Shown here in pieces: positions 48,191 to 60,790 of a stretch of DNA of 64,000 bases. The notes under the pieces were generated by a model. That model made no database searches, was not told the DNA's origin, and saw only the letters and a list, made by a program, of their open reading frames with translations. The stretch comes from Takifugu bimaculatus (lineage: Eukaryota > Chordata > Actinopteri > Tetraodontiformes > Tetraodontidae): positions 16,283,304 to 16,347,303 of the forward strand of contig CP034986.1 of assembly GCA_004026145.2 (NCBI GenBank). The letters are read 5' to 3'. The position numbers were made by a program, and so were the translations under genes. Position 1 is the stretch's first letter. Every line of letters begins with the position of its first letter.

Positions 48191-49880
48191 CAATCGCTGA
48201 AGATGTTCCTGATGGATGTAGCCTATATCAGGTCATGGCGTGGGGGCAGAGCGTAGCGGGACAACCCTACGGGGTTGGATTTGGATGCTCCTTCAATGTT
48301 ATAGCCTGCCTTGTTTACTGCTTTACTTGTAATGTAAGCAACAAAATACTGACGAGCCCACCCTGATATCTGGCAACATGCATTTATCTAATAGGATGCA
48401 TTATAGCACTAGGAATAGCATTTTTAGCTAGGTAGCTAGCCAAGCCAAGGTGTGAATTAGTACAACAGATGGGGATTGAGGGTGGTGGTGGGAGGATGAT
48501 TAAACAAATGAAATGTGGGGTTGTCCTCAATCAAGTCTCATGAACATGTTCAGCCCAAAATGATCTGAATTTACTGACCCAGTTTTAAATCCTAGGAAAA
48601 GCAGGGAAGGAAGGAAGGCTCTGTGCGTGTTCCTGTGCGTGCTGCATATCAAAATATATATTTAACTACCAAAGTGAGAACATTTTTGGGACGTGAGTGA
48701 CATTTTGGTTGGTCCCCACGACTTCAAAGGGCTGTTTGAGGGTTCAGATGTGGTTTTAAGGCTGAGCCTAGAATTGGGTTGAGCTTAAGGTTAGAGAAAG
48801 GTGGGTAATTTATTTTGATTAGGTAAGTCCTCACAAAGATAGAAGTACAAGGATGTGTGTGTGTGTATCTTGTGTTTGTATCTAATCGTCCCATTTTCTT
48901 GTATTCAACGTCCTTGTTTACAGATCTGTAAAAATGACAAGATAAGTGTGGAGGATGGTGCAGCAGTGAACCCAGGCTGCCGTTTCTGCTGCGTAAATGG
49001 CAGTTTATGGGCAACAATGGATTTGTGGGGGCCTCTTTTTTTGGAGCATCATTGCTGCCTTTGACTTCAAACTCATGGCTGCTCAAATCAAAGCAAGGAG
49101 TGATGCTGCGACCGAAATCACAGCACTGAACTCTGGTTTCAGTCATGTTATTCACAGAGAGAGAGACAGAGAGTGAGATTTCCTGCAGCTGAAAGGATGT
49201 GTATCATAGCAACTGTCACAGTTCCGCTTCAGGAAGGATTTTGACAATTTGTCTCCAATTAAACAAAGAGCTGTGAATAAATTATTTACCTTTCCTGGGG
49301 TTGTTTCTGGTCTGTAGGATAAAGCTGTGTACATTTTGTACGTATTTTTAATTTTTATTTGCTAACTTGACTTGTATTTCCTCATTTTCGAAAGCGCGCG
49401 TCACCTACAACTCCCTCCGGTGGCAGACTCTCATAATGTCCTAACATGCATCACAACAGTTTTAAAACCGACTTTGGCCACTCCAAAAATGCCTAGACTT
49501 CCCCAGTGATGGCTCCACACAGGCAAGTTGGAGCTGGAACCCACAGCTCCTTTTCACCAGGTCCTCCATGAATTGAATATACTGTATTTTCACGACTATA
49601 AGGTGCACCTAAAACACTGAGATTTTCTCAAAAATTGACGGTGCGCCTTATAATATGGAGCACCTTGTGTGTGGACTGAGTTCCAAAATCTGCTGTGCAC
49701 CTTTGGTAGGTGCACTACGGTAAACGCTCCGCCAATCGATTAGCGGCACACCTACGCGTAAGGATCCCCTAAAATGGCGCCGGTCAAGCGAGACGCGTTT
49801 GAATGAGGCTTACTTTAAACTGCAGGCCATCAAATATGCGGCTGAAAATGGCAATCGAGCAATCTTAGTGTTTTTGCCTT

Positions 49881-50474
49881 ATGAGGCGGCGGCATCTCTC
49901 GATACGCGCGAGGACAACTGTTGCGCAGCGGCTGCCCGCGGATTACCAGGAGAGGGCGGCCATCTTCCCTAACCCTAACCAGGAGAGGGTGGCCATCTTC
50001 CCTAACCCTAACCAGGAGAGGGCGGCCATCTTCCCTAACCCTAACCAGGAGAGGGTGGCCATCTTCCCTAACCCTAACCAGGAGAGGGCGGCCATCTTCC
50101 GCACCTACTGCCGCGACAAGATAACCGGGCCCAGCCACTTCACCAACATGGATGAGATCCCTCTGACTTTTAACATCCCTTTGACCCACAAAGTGGAGAA
50201 AAAGGGACCAGCGCGGTGGCGATACGCACAACGGGGCACGAGAAGTCGTCGTTCACCGTGGTTCTCGGCTGCCACGGAAATGGACAGAGCGCTGGATGAC
50301 GGAAGGCGAACACTCCTTCACAAAGACTATGAGGCAGCGGCGGGCGAGTTATGCCACCATATGCGGGTGGATTGTAGACGCCTGGGCTATAATACCGTCT
50401 TCATGTATTGGAAGAGCTTTCACAAAATCAATGCTGAACCAGAACCGGTCGGTGAGTCCGATTCAGATGATTAA
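49881..50474 (+). pseudogene. Pogo-type transposase remnant (open frame of 197 codons)
   Basis: The longest open frame of the pogo element. It keeps RHLSIRARTT and NMDEIPLTFNIPLT of the transposase and carries four in-frame inserted copies of an 11-residue repeat. After VEKKG it runs out of frame relative to the ancestral protein, so the last about 100 residues are not transposase-like. The catalytic core is missing. It is a decayed gene, not a functional protein by any sign in the sequence. Confidence 0.8.
49946..50100 (+). repeat. 33-bp minisatellite with telomere-type motifs inside transposase
   Basis: Four full 33-bp copies (starting 49946, 49979, 50012, 50045) plus a 23-bp partial copy. 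Each full copy begins 'ccaggagaggg' and ends with 'ccctaaccctaa'. Copies alternate 'ggcgg' and 'ggtgg', so a 66-bp double unit was duplicated. The length is a multiple of three, so the frame is preserved. Confidence 0.95.
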
Positions 50475-51639
50475 GAAGAGGAATTCGGGATGTTGGACAT
50501 TGAAATAGCTCAGCTGTTTAATTCAGCTACAGAAGATGAAAACTTTGATGGTTTTGTGGCGGAAGAATGAATATTTTGTTCAATAAATGTGTCGAAACTC
50601 ACTGTTTTACTTCCGATGTCATTTTTTACTGTATGTTTCAGCATGCGCCTAATAATACGGTGCACCTTATGTATGTTTTAAATACAGAAATAGCACCCAT
50701 AACTGAGACTGCGCCTTTTAATACAGTGGGCCTTATGGTCGTGAAAATACGGTATGTGGTTAACAAAATATCAGGAGATCTGCAAGTTCTCTAATGGGTA
50801 CTTTTTAAAGAGAAAGGTTCTGCTTGAGTGGAAATAATTAATGGGTGGAAAAGGGGCTGATTGCAGAACCCTACTGCTTTCAATCTGGAACAACCTAACT
50901 TTACAATCAAGATCTTTTACGTTACCTTGGCTGAATAATTGTCGGATCGCTGCCACATAAGAAACTCATCTTAAAAACAATTCGAGGAATACTATGGTGT
51001 TAAATAATGCGCCACCAGAAACCAAATTGGAGTCATTTGGCAGCAGACCAGTAAACATTTCCTGGGAGTTTGATTTGGGTTTTTCCTTTTTGGGTGAAAC
51101 ACCTCGAGACTCCTCCTGGTGGAACTGGCTCCCTCTCAAACACTCAATATCCCCAACGCGCTTTTGTGGCAATTATTATCTCCTCGAAACCACCTCAGAG
51201 AGGTGTACCACTTTTACTCTTGTGATGATTTATTAAACCCTCTTAAGCTTTTAGTGGGTGCCAGTGGCGCCAGTGTGCTGAGTTTTGACCGTTCTCCGTC
51301 ATTTCACAAGGTCTGAATTCATCGTACATAAATTTAGCGGGTAATTACAGTTCATCTGCACCATCTGATCCATCCAGCATGTGCAGACGTGGATGTCGCG
51401 CCCGTGTCCTCATTCCAATAATAAATACAATCATCCCAGTTTCTTCGTTCTTCCCGAAAACAGTCGACCGACGCGATCCGCGATAAGTGGTGAAAGTCAA
51501 GCGTGGCTCGGCGTCTGGGTGCTCGGCGAGTGTGCGTGGGTTGTCCAGGAGCTGCCATTTACCACGCTGCTGCTTTCACTGCAGGGGCCGATCAAGGGGG
51601 TGGGGGGTGGGGTGAATTAGCTATCGCACTTAGCAGCCA

Positions 51640-51800
51640 ATGCCGTCCTCCGTCAGCATGTCCTTGCCCAAGTTTATCACCACTGTCAAGGCGCTCGCTT
51701 GTTTAATCATAACTGTCTCCCTGTCTGCAGTAATTGTCTCTACCCAGAGGGGGGTTTCAGAACTTTAGGAAATTGCATTTTTATGCTGCATTAGCCCCGT
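51640..51800. promoter_or_regulatory. Candidate conserved noncoding element
   Basis: Non-repetitive sequence with 'ttgtttaatcataactgtc', 'cagtaattgtctc' and 'gctgcattagccccg'. ATTA/TAAT and ATTGT cores are clustered. Conservation was not tested. Confidence 0.25.
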
Positions 51801-53379
51801 TGCCTTCTAAACATGTCTGTCTTTCTCCATACATCGCCGCTGTCACCGTCTCTCTTCCCCCCCGTCGTCATCTTGTCCCACATCCTCCTGTTTTCACTGT
51901 GGTCCAATCAGATGCATTTATTTCACAGCTTGGCTACCAGTTTGCACTAATGGAGCCAAATTTCTCACTCCAGAAGCAACACGAGCTCCCTCGGCGTGCC
52001 GGAAACAAGGCTGTTGAGGGCAGCGAGCTGCTGTGAATAAATATGAGACTAAAATGAATAGTGATAAACATTTTCTTGAGTTGTTCCCGGTCCTTTGCTC
52101 TTCTAATGCTATGCTATGCTATCCTCCACACTTCTCAACAGCAGTAGTTTTGAGGTTGCCTGCCTGTCCGTTTTCGCAGCGCTCGAGCATTAAGTTTTAA
52201 ATACTTCACCTAAAAAATGAGAACCATCATTTAAAATGTAATTCTCACCCACATGCTCTCTAAGAAATCCCTCGCCCTAAATATTTTAGTCCTGTTCTAA
52301 TTACAGACCATCGGTTTCCTTGGTGAGATAGAGGGCAGAGGTGGAACGTAAGGGACTGCTGGCTCTTTTCAAATGGAGAGTTAGCATTTGAGTAACCACG
52401 CTGGCTGCAACAAGACAGCTCTCGGATCTTGATGCCCTTGAACCCTTGTGCTTCACACGCGTTTGTGCAGAATTGATGAATTGATGGGGGAAATTTGCTG
52501 CCTGCTAATGCTTGCCACGCTAAAGTGCCAGTTTTGAATTGCACCTCAATCTTAAAACAATGGCAACAAATTACTGATGACACTGTAGCATCAGGTTATT
52601 ATTTCTTTCTTTTCTTTTTTAGCAACTTTAATGCTGCTCGTCTCAGCACGCCAGAAAATGTCTCCTCACAAACATGCTAATTGAACAAAAGCACTCTAAA
52701 ATTCTGACCAGCTTTTAAAGCTTTTACTGACCTCAGCAGTCAGGCAATATAATGAAGGCCAGAGCTCATCAATCTGTGAATGAATCCTTGCAGTTCAAGG
52801 ACTGATCCATCCTGCTTCAAAGTAAACACACAAACACACGCACAAGCTAGCATGCAATAGTCAACATATACACAGCTTTAGGCTGTTATTGATCAGGGCT
52901 TCTCATCCACTGGGCTTCGGAGCAGTACCAAGCTAAAGACGGGGCAATTAGAAAGGAATAGAACTGCCCGTCAAGGTTGAATCTCTGCTCGTACAAGACT
53001 GCAGCATTTCAGCTGTGGGGCATCTTGGTCAGATGTTGACATTTCATGTTTTGGTGATTTTTCTTTGGGTTTGCTTCAATTTTGCAATTGCATTTGTTTA
53101 ATCAGTTTTCATGAAATGCTGTTTTTGCAGAGTCTGATGGCCTGTTTCCTTTGTGACGCATGTGGACAGATTTCCACCAAGCCATTAAGCTCGGAAAACA
53201 TCTCATATTTCTGAACAACTGTTCCCGAGGGGTCCTAGATTGACCTGGGATTCTGAACAAACCTGGTCCTGAGCTGTCTGACAGGCTAATGGACACCAGA
53301 AGCTCTCCGGCGATACCCCTGCAGCAGCTCCAGATAAGTGACCCCTCCCTCGAAGGGTCAAAACCCCTCTGTCAGCCCG

Positions 53380-53570
53380 CGATTCATTAGTCCGTCACAC
53401 TAATCTTGCTCGTCACATCCTGTGCAAGCACAGCCTTGTGGCAATTACTGATAATTAAATTTTCATTGGGCTAAAGAGTGACTATCTTTTCTTATCTATT
53501 TATTCGGGTCAGTTAATCCGAACAGTGAGCCTGCTGGTTTAAATGACAGTTTAATTTGTTTTTCATATCA
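53380..53570. promoter_or_regulatory. Candidate conserved noncoding element
   Basis: 'gattcattagtccgtcacac', 'ggcaattactgataattaaa', 'cattgggctaaag' and 'cagttaatccgaac': closely spaced homeodomain-type cores. Conservation was not tested. Confidence 0.3.
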
Positions 53571-54253
53571 TATTATAATCTTTTTTTTTTTTTTTTTTTT
53601 ACACATGAGCCTGAAAGATGACTCTCCTGATATACATTTACAAATATACACGTTGAACCTACATGGAACCTACTTTGTTGTTGCCTGCTCGTGAAGACCA
53701 CAACAAAATAGGGAGAGACGCTGCCAGGTTTAACAATAATACCCAACAAAGGGGATGTTGTAAGTGCAAAAATGAATAATAATCCATCAAGATGCAAAGC
53801 AGCTGGGCTCATACAGGGTGGAGGTGCAGAGGCAGAAAGAGAGAGCAAATGCTTGGTCAGGCGGAGCTTTACGAGCTGCAGATCACTGGCCAAGTGTTCT
53901 AATGAGGTTTGCTCCACTCTGCTGGAAACCTGCGATTCAAAGACAGCACACAGCAAGACAACGCCACAGATCAGGGCCGTCACAACTGACCGTGTGGAGA
54001 TTTGGGAAACAATCAGATGCATCTGTGCATGTGACACAACTGAAGTGCAAAGTAGAAACAGATGATATACTCATGTATGTGTGTGTTAATCACATCAACT
54101 GCCAACGTTAACATTGCAACCCATCTGAGGCATTTCATGTGTTTCCTGGGGCATCCGAGGCTGAAGCAAACTTTAATTTCACACCCGGTTTCATTCTCAG
54201 AACAGAATATGTATCTGGGGTAGCAGGCTGTCATTCTCGGTCATTCTGGGGAA

Positions 54254-54536
54254 TTCTGTACCGCTTCCCCGGTGTACCTGTTGTTTACCTGGTCACTTGA
54301 TGCGACTAATTTTGCATTTGTGTTGCTTTCCACTGTCTCAACCTGCTCACCGTCCACCTCTGCTCAGCCACACCTGTAGCCACACCCCCTCATCACTACA
54401 CCTGCTTCCACCTATCAAGCCAGGCTTCATGCAGCTTCACTCCACTCCCTCTTTGCCTGATGGGCTCAGCTTTCATATCGACTCTCCAGCACTTGTTTCT
54501 GTACCGCTTCCCCGGTGTACCTGTTGTTTACCTGGT
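54254..54536 (+). repeat. 40-bp exact direct repeat in LTR-like sequence
   Basis: The 40 bp at 54254-54293 recur identically at 54497-54536 (beginning 'ttctgtaccgcttccccggt'), 243 bp apart. The intervening sequence is C-rich, typical of gypsy LTRs in fish. Confidence 0.9.
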
Positions 54537-56090
54537 GTTTGTCGTGGCTTTTGGACTGATACCTGCTCACAAGTCCCCCTGCCAAGCCCACCTGGGTCCG
54601 GGTCTGCACTACCATTATTTGGTCTAATGTGTGCCAGCCCAACACTCACCATAAGATGCTAATTAGCCCTGAGTGGGAACCCAATAGATTTGCAATAGCG
54701 ATTGAGGGACTTGAAGCCCCTTCATCACCAACTTCTCTCTCCTTTTTGCGCTGCAGCGCCGCACCTTCATCACTGAACTAGGGGAAATACCGTCTGTCAT
54801 CAGCCTCCTGACAAGCAGAGCTCGAGTACGGGGAACAGATAAATGGAAATTCTTCAGCCTGTACCTTCTTTGACCTGTTTGCAGCTGAGCTTTACAAGGT
54901 TTTTGGGTTTGAGAACTGTGGTTCTGAGTCAGCCCCTCATGGGACCGAGACAAAACAAGCCAATGGCAGTGGACTGCTCTACTGATTTCTGGACCAGAGT
55001 GAGTCAAAGCCATTGAAAGAGCTCAGCCAAGCTCTCTAACGCTTTCCTTCGGTTTGGCTGACTATATGAAGGAAGAACTGGTTTCATATGAGTGAGGTGA
55101 TTGATTTGATCCACATTGACATTTGGATCCAGACCCGTTGATGACAGAAGCTTTAAAGGGGAACCCAACATTCTCTTGTTCCTCAATCCTGTCAGGGATC
55201 TGCAGTAGCAAACTCCTCCCCTTGGGATCAGCAGACTGGAAACCTTGACTAGAAGCAGTTGGGTCATACCTCCCCTTCCCAGGTCCAAAGTCTTCCTCTA
55301 TTGTGGGACAGTGGACACTTTGATTTCAGCTGTCCAGCAAAAGTCGGAGCTCAGAAGTTGCTGGGAGCCCCTCGTAAGCTCAAGGGCCCTGACGCCTATC
55401 TGGAAGCTCACCTTCCAAAGGGTGCCTGTATTCTCTGTCAGAACCCAAGAGAGAGGCCAAGTAGACACACATCAAGGAGTCCATTGCTGCAGGCACCTAT
55501 CCTCCAGATGATTGGCCTTGAACACCAGTTTGCGCGGCCCATCTTGTCTCATAGACCTGAGTTCATCCTCTCAATACCTTATTGTTACAACGTTTGCCCA
55601 GGACATAGAGGAGCGGACAAAGAGGGACACCCTTGTCCCAGGTCCTGCCCGTCCTTCTGCCATTCCGTCCCTCCAGACTTGAGGTCTGATGTGCTGCTAT
55701 GGGCCCACTCCACCGAAGTGCCCTGTGACCCTGCGGTTCAGTGGACACAGCATGACCTCCTCCAATAGTTCTGGTTGCCCACCTTACAGGAGAATGCCCA
55801 GGAATTTGCCAGAGCCTGGCCAACCTACTCTAGGTATACCTCATTGACCATCTGTCCAGGCCTTCATCCTCCACTGGCACAGGACAAGACTCCAAGCTTG
55901 CTCCAACCTCCATGAAAGAGACTATGCTGTGACTGCCATCTGCTGCACACCTGCTCCTACCTACCAAGTGGGCCAGAAAGTGTGGCTCTTTATCTGAGAC
56001 GCCCGAAAATATCGCACCATTGTTCACTGGCCCATTGACGATCCAGAAGGTCATCAATCCAGCGGCACTTTTATGTCAGTGATTTTGTCA
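54254..56090 (+). mobile_element. Decayed, internally deleted Ty3/gypsy LTR retrotransposon
   Basis: LTR-like pyrimidine-rich sequence at about 54254-54600 is followed by broken gag. A knuckle pattern of the type LYCGT..GHF....CPAK is readable across two frames near 55296-55345. Then come fragments of the integrase zinc-binding region (LRSDVLLWAHS, then FWLPTLQENAQEF) at about 55680-55815, and of the region after the integrase core (PTYQVGQKVWLF, IGPF-like then INPA-like text) at about 55955-56075. Protease, reverse transcriptase and the integrase core are deleted, and stops and frameshifts occur throughout. No 3' LTR is recognised. A dead copy. Confidence 0.7.
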
Positions 56091-59000
56091 ACGTGAAAAC
56101 TAAAAAGTACTTTTTTCCCCAATTCAAACATTAGGTTAATCTCGTCATTAAAAACGAGAGACCCCAGCAACAACAGCGTCACTCCAGAAGGCTTCAAGGC
56201 TTCAAGGCTTGAAGGACACGTCATATAGCAGTTGACTGGACAATGACACAAGACTATTCTGCCAAGCGAAAAGAAGGACTTTGTCATAAATATAAAGTTC
56301 TAACTGTGACACACACCACTGTTTGTTTTCTGAAGGCCCTGTAGGTATACGGTCCCAGTTCCTTCAGTTCACCTGAAAACATGCAGTTATTGAAAAACAT
56401 TTGACACTAGCCAAATGCCAAGGGCCAACTTTTGACAGCGTGTAACCATGCAAGTTAAAGGTAAATCAAATAACTGCGAGTGCGAAGTGACAGATCATAT
56501 GCTTTATTCTTCTCATTTCTGCTTTATTTTCATTTTATGTGACAAACTAATGTTTAGAGTCAAATGTTCTTATTGCTTTTCTGTGTACGTTAATCCATGT
56601 TTTAAATTAATCCATCTTTAATAAAGGAACAGGGACTCTGTTAATAGCTGCGTGGATCTTTCCAGGGATAAAAGACACTCTGGCCTACTGGAAATAGTTC
56701 ACAATCATGGGTGGTTAATTGAACACATTGACATCCACACGTTCCGATATTTGAGTCCCTGTAAATAAACTATATGTCTTTTAACCACATACACACCATG
56801 TAACGTTAGGCTGGACAAACATTTAAAATACTAAAACTTAAGTATTTTAACAATCATTAGGTTGCAGGTTAAAACAATAACTTCCTCTGAATGCTGTCAA
56901 TTGCTGCATTCTACATCTGTTATTGCAGACCATTGGTCGGGATGTGGCTCTGATCAGAAGAGCACAGATGGAAAGAGGAAAAGAGACTAAAGGACTAATA
57001 TGCTGGTCAGGTTCATACATGAAATGACGCAAAGCAGCAAGGTGTACATTGTTATTGGCAGATCAATGCTAATTACCTACCACAAATCAACTTCAAATGC
57101 TAGTAATGCCAAGGGACAATGACTATGCGTGGGATTGCATGTTTGCGCGAGCCTCTGTGGATGAGTGCATGTTTGTGTGATTGTGCGTGTAATTGTGTGA
57201 ATAGCTCTGCATGCATATGTATGTGGGGGTGGAAAGATCGGGTCTTCTGTGTTTTCTCTGTTGTTTTCAGCCTCTGCAAGGAACTCTGCTGTGAGAACTA
57301 GTGTAAAAACTGACATGACTAAATTCATTTGAAATGTAACGCTAGCGCTAACTTAGCATCACCACCATGCTGTTAGCTTTCAAGCTAAAGTATTAAGTCC
57401 AATGCTGTGCATTATTTGTAAAAGAAAACAACTATTGGATGTGTACATCTTTTCGAATTTACCTATGATACTTCCCTTGAACAAGCGGCTCCACCCGGTC
57501 CATTTTTGTTAGCATTCTTTACTTTTGACATACTTGCGTTTGGAGGAATTTTGCTTTGATTACTTTACTGTGTGACCTGCCAACACTTTTTGTTTTCCTC
57601 ATTTTTGTTTTTGCAAGTCACATTTTCATGCTGTGTGTATATTTCAAGTTATGTGTGTATTTTCTTGATACATTTTGGATATTGCACATTGCAAAAGGTG
57701 TGGATTCAACCTCGGACTGTCATAAGTATCTTTTCTATAAAGACTCTGATGATAAAGACCCCGCCCACCTTAAAGCAGTACCATTGCGTAACGGAACGCC
57801 AATATGGCCGCACCGTGTTGGGTCAAACTGTTGTGGTTAGGGAGTGCATAGGTGAACAACAGATTACATTTGTTTCTCAGTTTTTCCACTGTTCTTTCCC
57901 AAAAAGTTACTAAAAGTTTTCTTCTTTTAGGCAAAAAAATAAAATAAAAATCACTGATTTCACCTTCAAATATACATATCACCAGCTGTCAAGAATCTTT
58001 TTATAGCGCTAAAATAAAAACAACAATTATTGACAAACATCACAATTCACATAAATTAATCCACAATGACCCTGTGATTCATCCGATTTAAGTTTTGACA
58101 GCCCTATTCAAGGTTATTCTGCTAATTCAAAGAGTTCCTGACTGCGCTTGTACGGAGCACCAACAGACAGTTTTGAAAAGAGATGCTCTATAGAAATTGT
58201 CAACACCAATCTCCAACAAAGCATAACGCTAAAAGGTCAACAGGCCAAGGACAAAGATCAGTCAATATTGATGCTCTGCATTGCAAAAGGTGCGAGAAAT
58301 CAAGAAAGGCTCCAATCCTACAGTCCGATTGTTTTCCTTCCATCTTCAGACTTTTCTGTTTTATTGCTCTGACATCAGACAATAAATCTGAGAGTACATT
58401 TTCCACCGCTGGCACATCTATTCACATTACACCTACACCTACCAGGCTGACACGCTCATGGACACAGTTTTGTTGGCAGCCTCGGTGCAGAAACTGTTGT
58501 CTGAGATGTTTTAGGTAAGGCTGCAAGACAGGCTACACAGGAAACTGCTTCAAGGATTTCAGTGGCTGGAGTCTACTCTCTCATTTAGATATGTCATTCA
58601 TTTGTCCTGCACTCACTTGGCCCCTTTCAAAACCCTTTTCAGGATTGTACATGTGATGCTTTTGTCACAAGAAACCAGAACAACCCTGCAAGGAAAAAGG
58701 AAAGGAGCTGTACGTCAAACGTGTATTTATGGAATATTAATGCGTAGCATGCAGTCTCTTTCAGTTCCCCCTTGTTCTATAGTACACACAGCTGCATGCT
58801 TATACTTACATCCTCCTCCAAGTGCCGTCAGTCTGTGGAGAAATTAGACACGAGAGGACATCAAACTCCTGTAATTACTTTTTTAAGGGCAACCTGGGGG
58901 TCATCCAATGTTGAGCCAGGGCTGGCATGGTGCAGGCAGCCTCCGTGCTGCTGCTATTTTCTGCATATTTCCCTTTTAAACAGTGAAAAACAGTCTGCTG

Positions 59001-60420
59001 ATACAGAAGACTCTCTTTGCTGGAGACAATGTAGCTCACCGCCCCGACATTTCCAGGGACGGTTTCTGTTTATGCTGCAGAAAACAAGTGCCGGCATCCC
59101 CTTGAGCACCGAGAAAGAAAGGAAAAAGGAAAGCTGCCAACTTTCTTGGATAGGTTAGCATGTAAACATCTAGTTATACCTGCCTGTAGATGCTAGTACA
59201 GTTAATATGGCAGACAATTATAAAGTTACTTTGATCATAAAGGGAACATTGGGTTAAAAATCCTAATTTGTGGTCAAAATCTGATTTAGACATTTAGAAA
59301 TTCCAATGAAGACACAGATAACATGCCTGGAAGGATCCGAGTTGCTGTTAGTAGCGCTCAGGTGCTGTGTTTAAGTTCCTTTTGCCATCCATTCACCAAA
59401 CCTCTGCTCATCAGAATCATATACATGCCAATAAAAATCCCATCATAGTCCGATTATCAGAGTATTCAAGTGACCACAGGAGAACGGCCTCACGTGTTGT
59501 GATTTATCAGATAGCAGCAGTGATCTCATTATGAGAAATCAGATGAACACACCGAGATCTCGCCCTGTTAGTCCCATCTCATCACTGTATACCTGTTAAG
59601 TATTGTTCTTCAAAAGAAATCTGGTAATCTGCATTTTAGCATGTTGCATTGGATTATCATCATATTTTAAGGGTCATGTTGACTGGTGTTAAAACTTTTT
59701 GGTGCAGATATTTTGGCTTTAATTAAAACTTTCCTCCAGTCACAATGCTGAGCTCGTATTACAAATTCATGCCCACACACATATCCACCATCTGTCGGCC
59801 CCCTCCCCCACCCACCATCCATACTCAGAACACTCAAAAAAAAAAAAAAAAAAAAAATATATATACACAGATAACTGTGCATGGAAACACGTTAGTCAGT
59901 CCAACTAATTTTGGAGTCCTCCTTATCCAGACAGTGAGATTGGAAATCAGTCGATTATTTGATTTTCTGCATTGCTGTATACTGGGACAAGGAAAGTCCC
60001 ACAAGACGGCAGATTAAAATTTTAAGCATCGCTCGATTGAACTGTGCATGTAAATGTACCGAGTGTGGACTTTGATCAGGAAATAAAACGTGTGAGACAT
60101 GTGAGTGGGAATGTGCTCCGTCGTGTGGATGCAAACACACGGTGGCACAAAAAACAGCTTTTATTAAGGAAGAGAGTGAAAGAGCAGCCATAATCACCAC
60201 TGAAGCCCAAAACTGTGTGATTGAGCAAATCCTAACATGATAAATGTGACTTCTGTAGCAATGAAAGCTCTGAACCTGACCTTTTCAGCCCTTTGGATGA
60301 CAATCTTTGCTCCAAACTGCCCCCTCCCCGCCACACTAGAGATGATGTAAGATGAGTCTTAAGTTCCAAGTGTAAAAGTTCACCGAAAACAACATGAAGC
60401 TAATTTGAAATGAGCAAACG
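56091..60420. other. Intergenic, no gene seen
   Basis: AT-rich, no supported exon. It contains an A-run at 59836-59857 and a candidate regulatory stretch at 59440-59600. Short open frames have no family resemblance. Confidence 0.55.
59440..59600. promoter_or_regulatory. Candidate conserved noncoding element
   Basis: Non-repetitive, evenly composed sequence with 'tagtccgattatcagag', a CACGTG E-box at 59492-59497 and 'gatctcattatgagaaatc'. Conservation was not tested. Confidence 0.25.
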
Positions 60421-60429
60421 GACTGCAAA

Positions 60430-60790
60430 AACAAAAAAAACAGATTTAGCCGCTTGAATGCAAATAATGGAAGTGCTGGTAAAAGTGACGGGGTGAGTAA
60501 CATCAGGGGCAGGCTGAATTATGCAAAGCACTTAGCAAACATATCGGCTTTGATCTCTTTAACATGCATTTTCTGCTGTTTGTTACCATTCGTGGGACCT
60601 CTTGACCTGCTAATTATGCGATGTAATGACGCTCACTTGATTGGACTTAATGAGCTGAAGTTTATTTCATTCAAGATTACAAACGGGGCATTAAATGTTC
60701 CCTCAGTTACTAAACCTGTTGTCATTAAGCCTTCTAATGAAAAATTTGCACTCCGTCATCTGCAGTTCAGGGCTCATGAAAATTAAATGA
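60430..60790. promoter_or_regulatory. Candidate enhancer with octamer motifs
   Basis: An exact octamer ATGCAAAT lies at 60458-60465 and a near copy ATGCAAAG at 60521-60528, with 'gacctgctaattatgcgatg' and 'gattggacttaatgagctg' in the next 150 bp. The stretch is non-repetitive and matches the profile of deeply conserved POU/homeodomain enhancers. A 110-codon open frame (60454-60786) covers it but shows no domain. Confidence 0.4.

Larger units (their letters stand above)
40350..49579. other. Intergenic region downstream of the spry2 promoter
   Basis: About 9.2 kb, no exon supported. It holds (TG)n at 43022, (CA)n at 47304, short (TA)n near 42283-42301, CTCF-like motifs at 41083 and 43530, and a fragment of a dispersed fish repeat at 48100. 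Human SPRY2 is also flanked by a gene desert. Confidence 0.6.
49580..50754 (+). mobile_element. Internally deleted pogo-group DNA transposon
   Basis: The 24-bp terminal inverted repeats at 49580-49603 and 50731-50754 differ at two positions; the left one begins 'tactgtattttcacgactat'. Both ends have TA, the target duplication of Tc1/mariner/pogo elements. Inside are remnants of a pogo-type transposase, in order: MAPVKRDAFE at 49774 then a stop/frameshift, FKLQAIKYAAENGNRA, a deletion, then RRRHLSIRARTT-AQRLPADYQE, a tandem-repeat expansion, FRTYCRDKI and NMDEIPLTFNIPLTH-VEKKG, a second deletion near 50280 removing the DDE catalytic core, then ERWMTEGEHSFTKT in shifted frame. About 1.17 kb. 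It cannot encode active transposase; mobilisation in trans is conceivable because the ends are intact. Confidence 0.85.
50755..54240. other. Intergenic, no gene seen
   Basis: No exon supported. Portions at 51640-51800 and 53380-53570 look regulatory (listed). A T-run lies at 53581-53600. Confidence 0.55.

Noticed and set aside
54663..55013. Minus-strand 116-codon open frame
   Set aside because: It is antisense to the decayed gypsy gag, which gives the better family match on the + strand.
55259..55768. 169-codon + strand open frame as a host gene
   Set aside because: It spans out-of-frame gypsy gag and integrase fragments. The match is to a retrotransposon, not a host gene.
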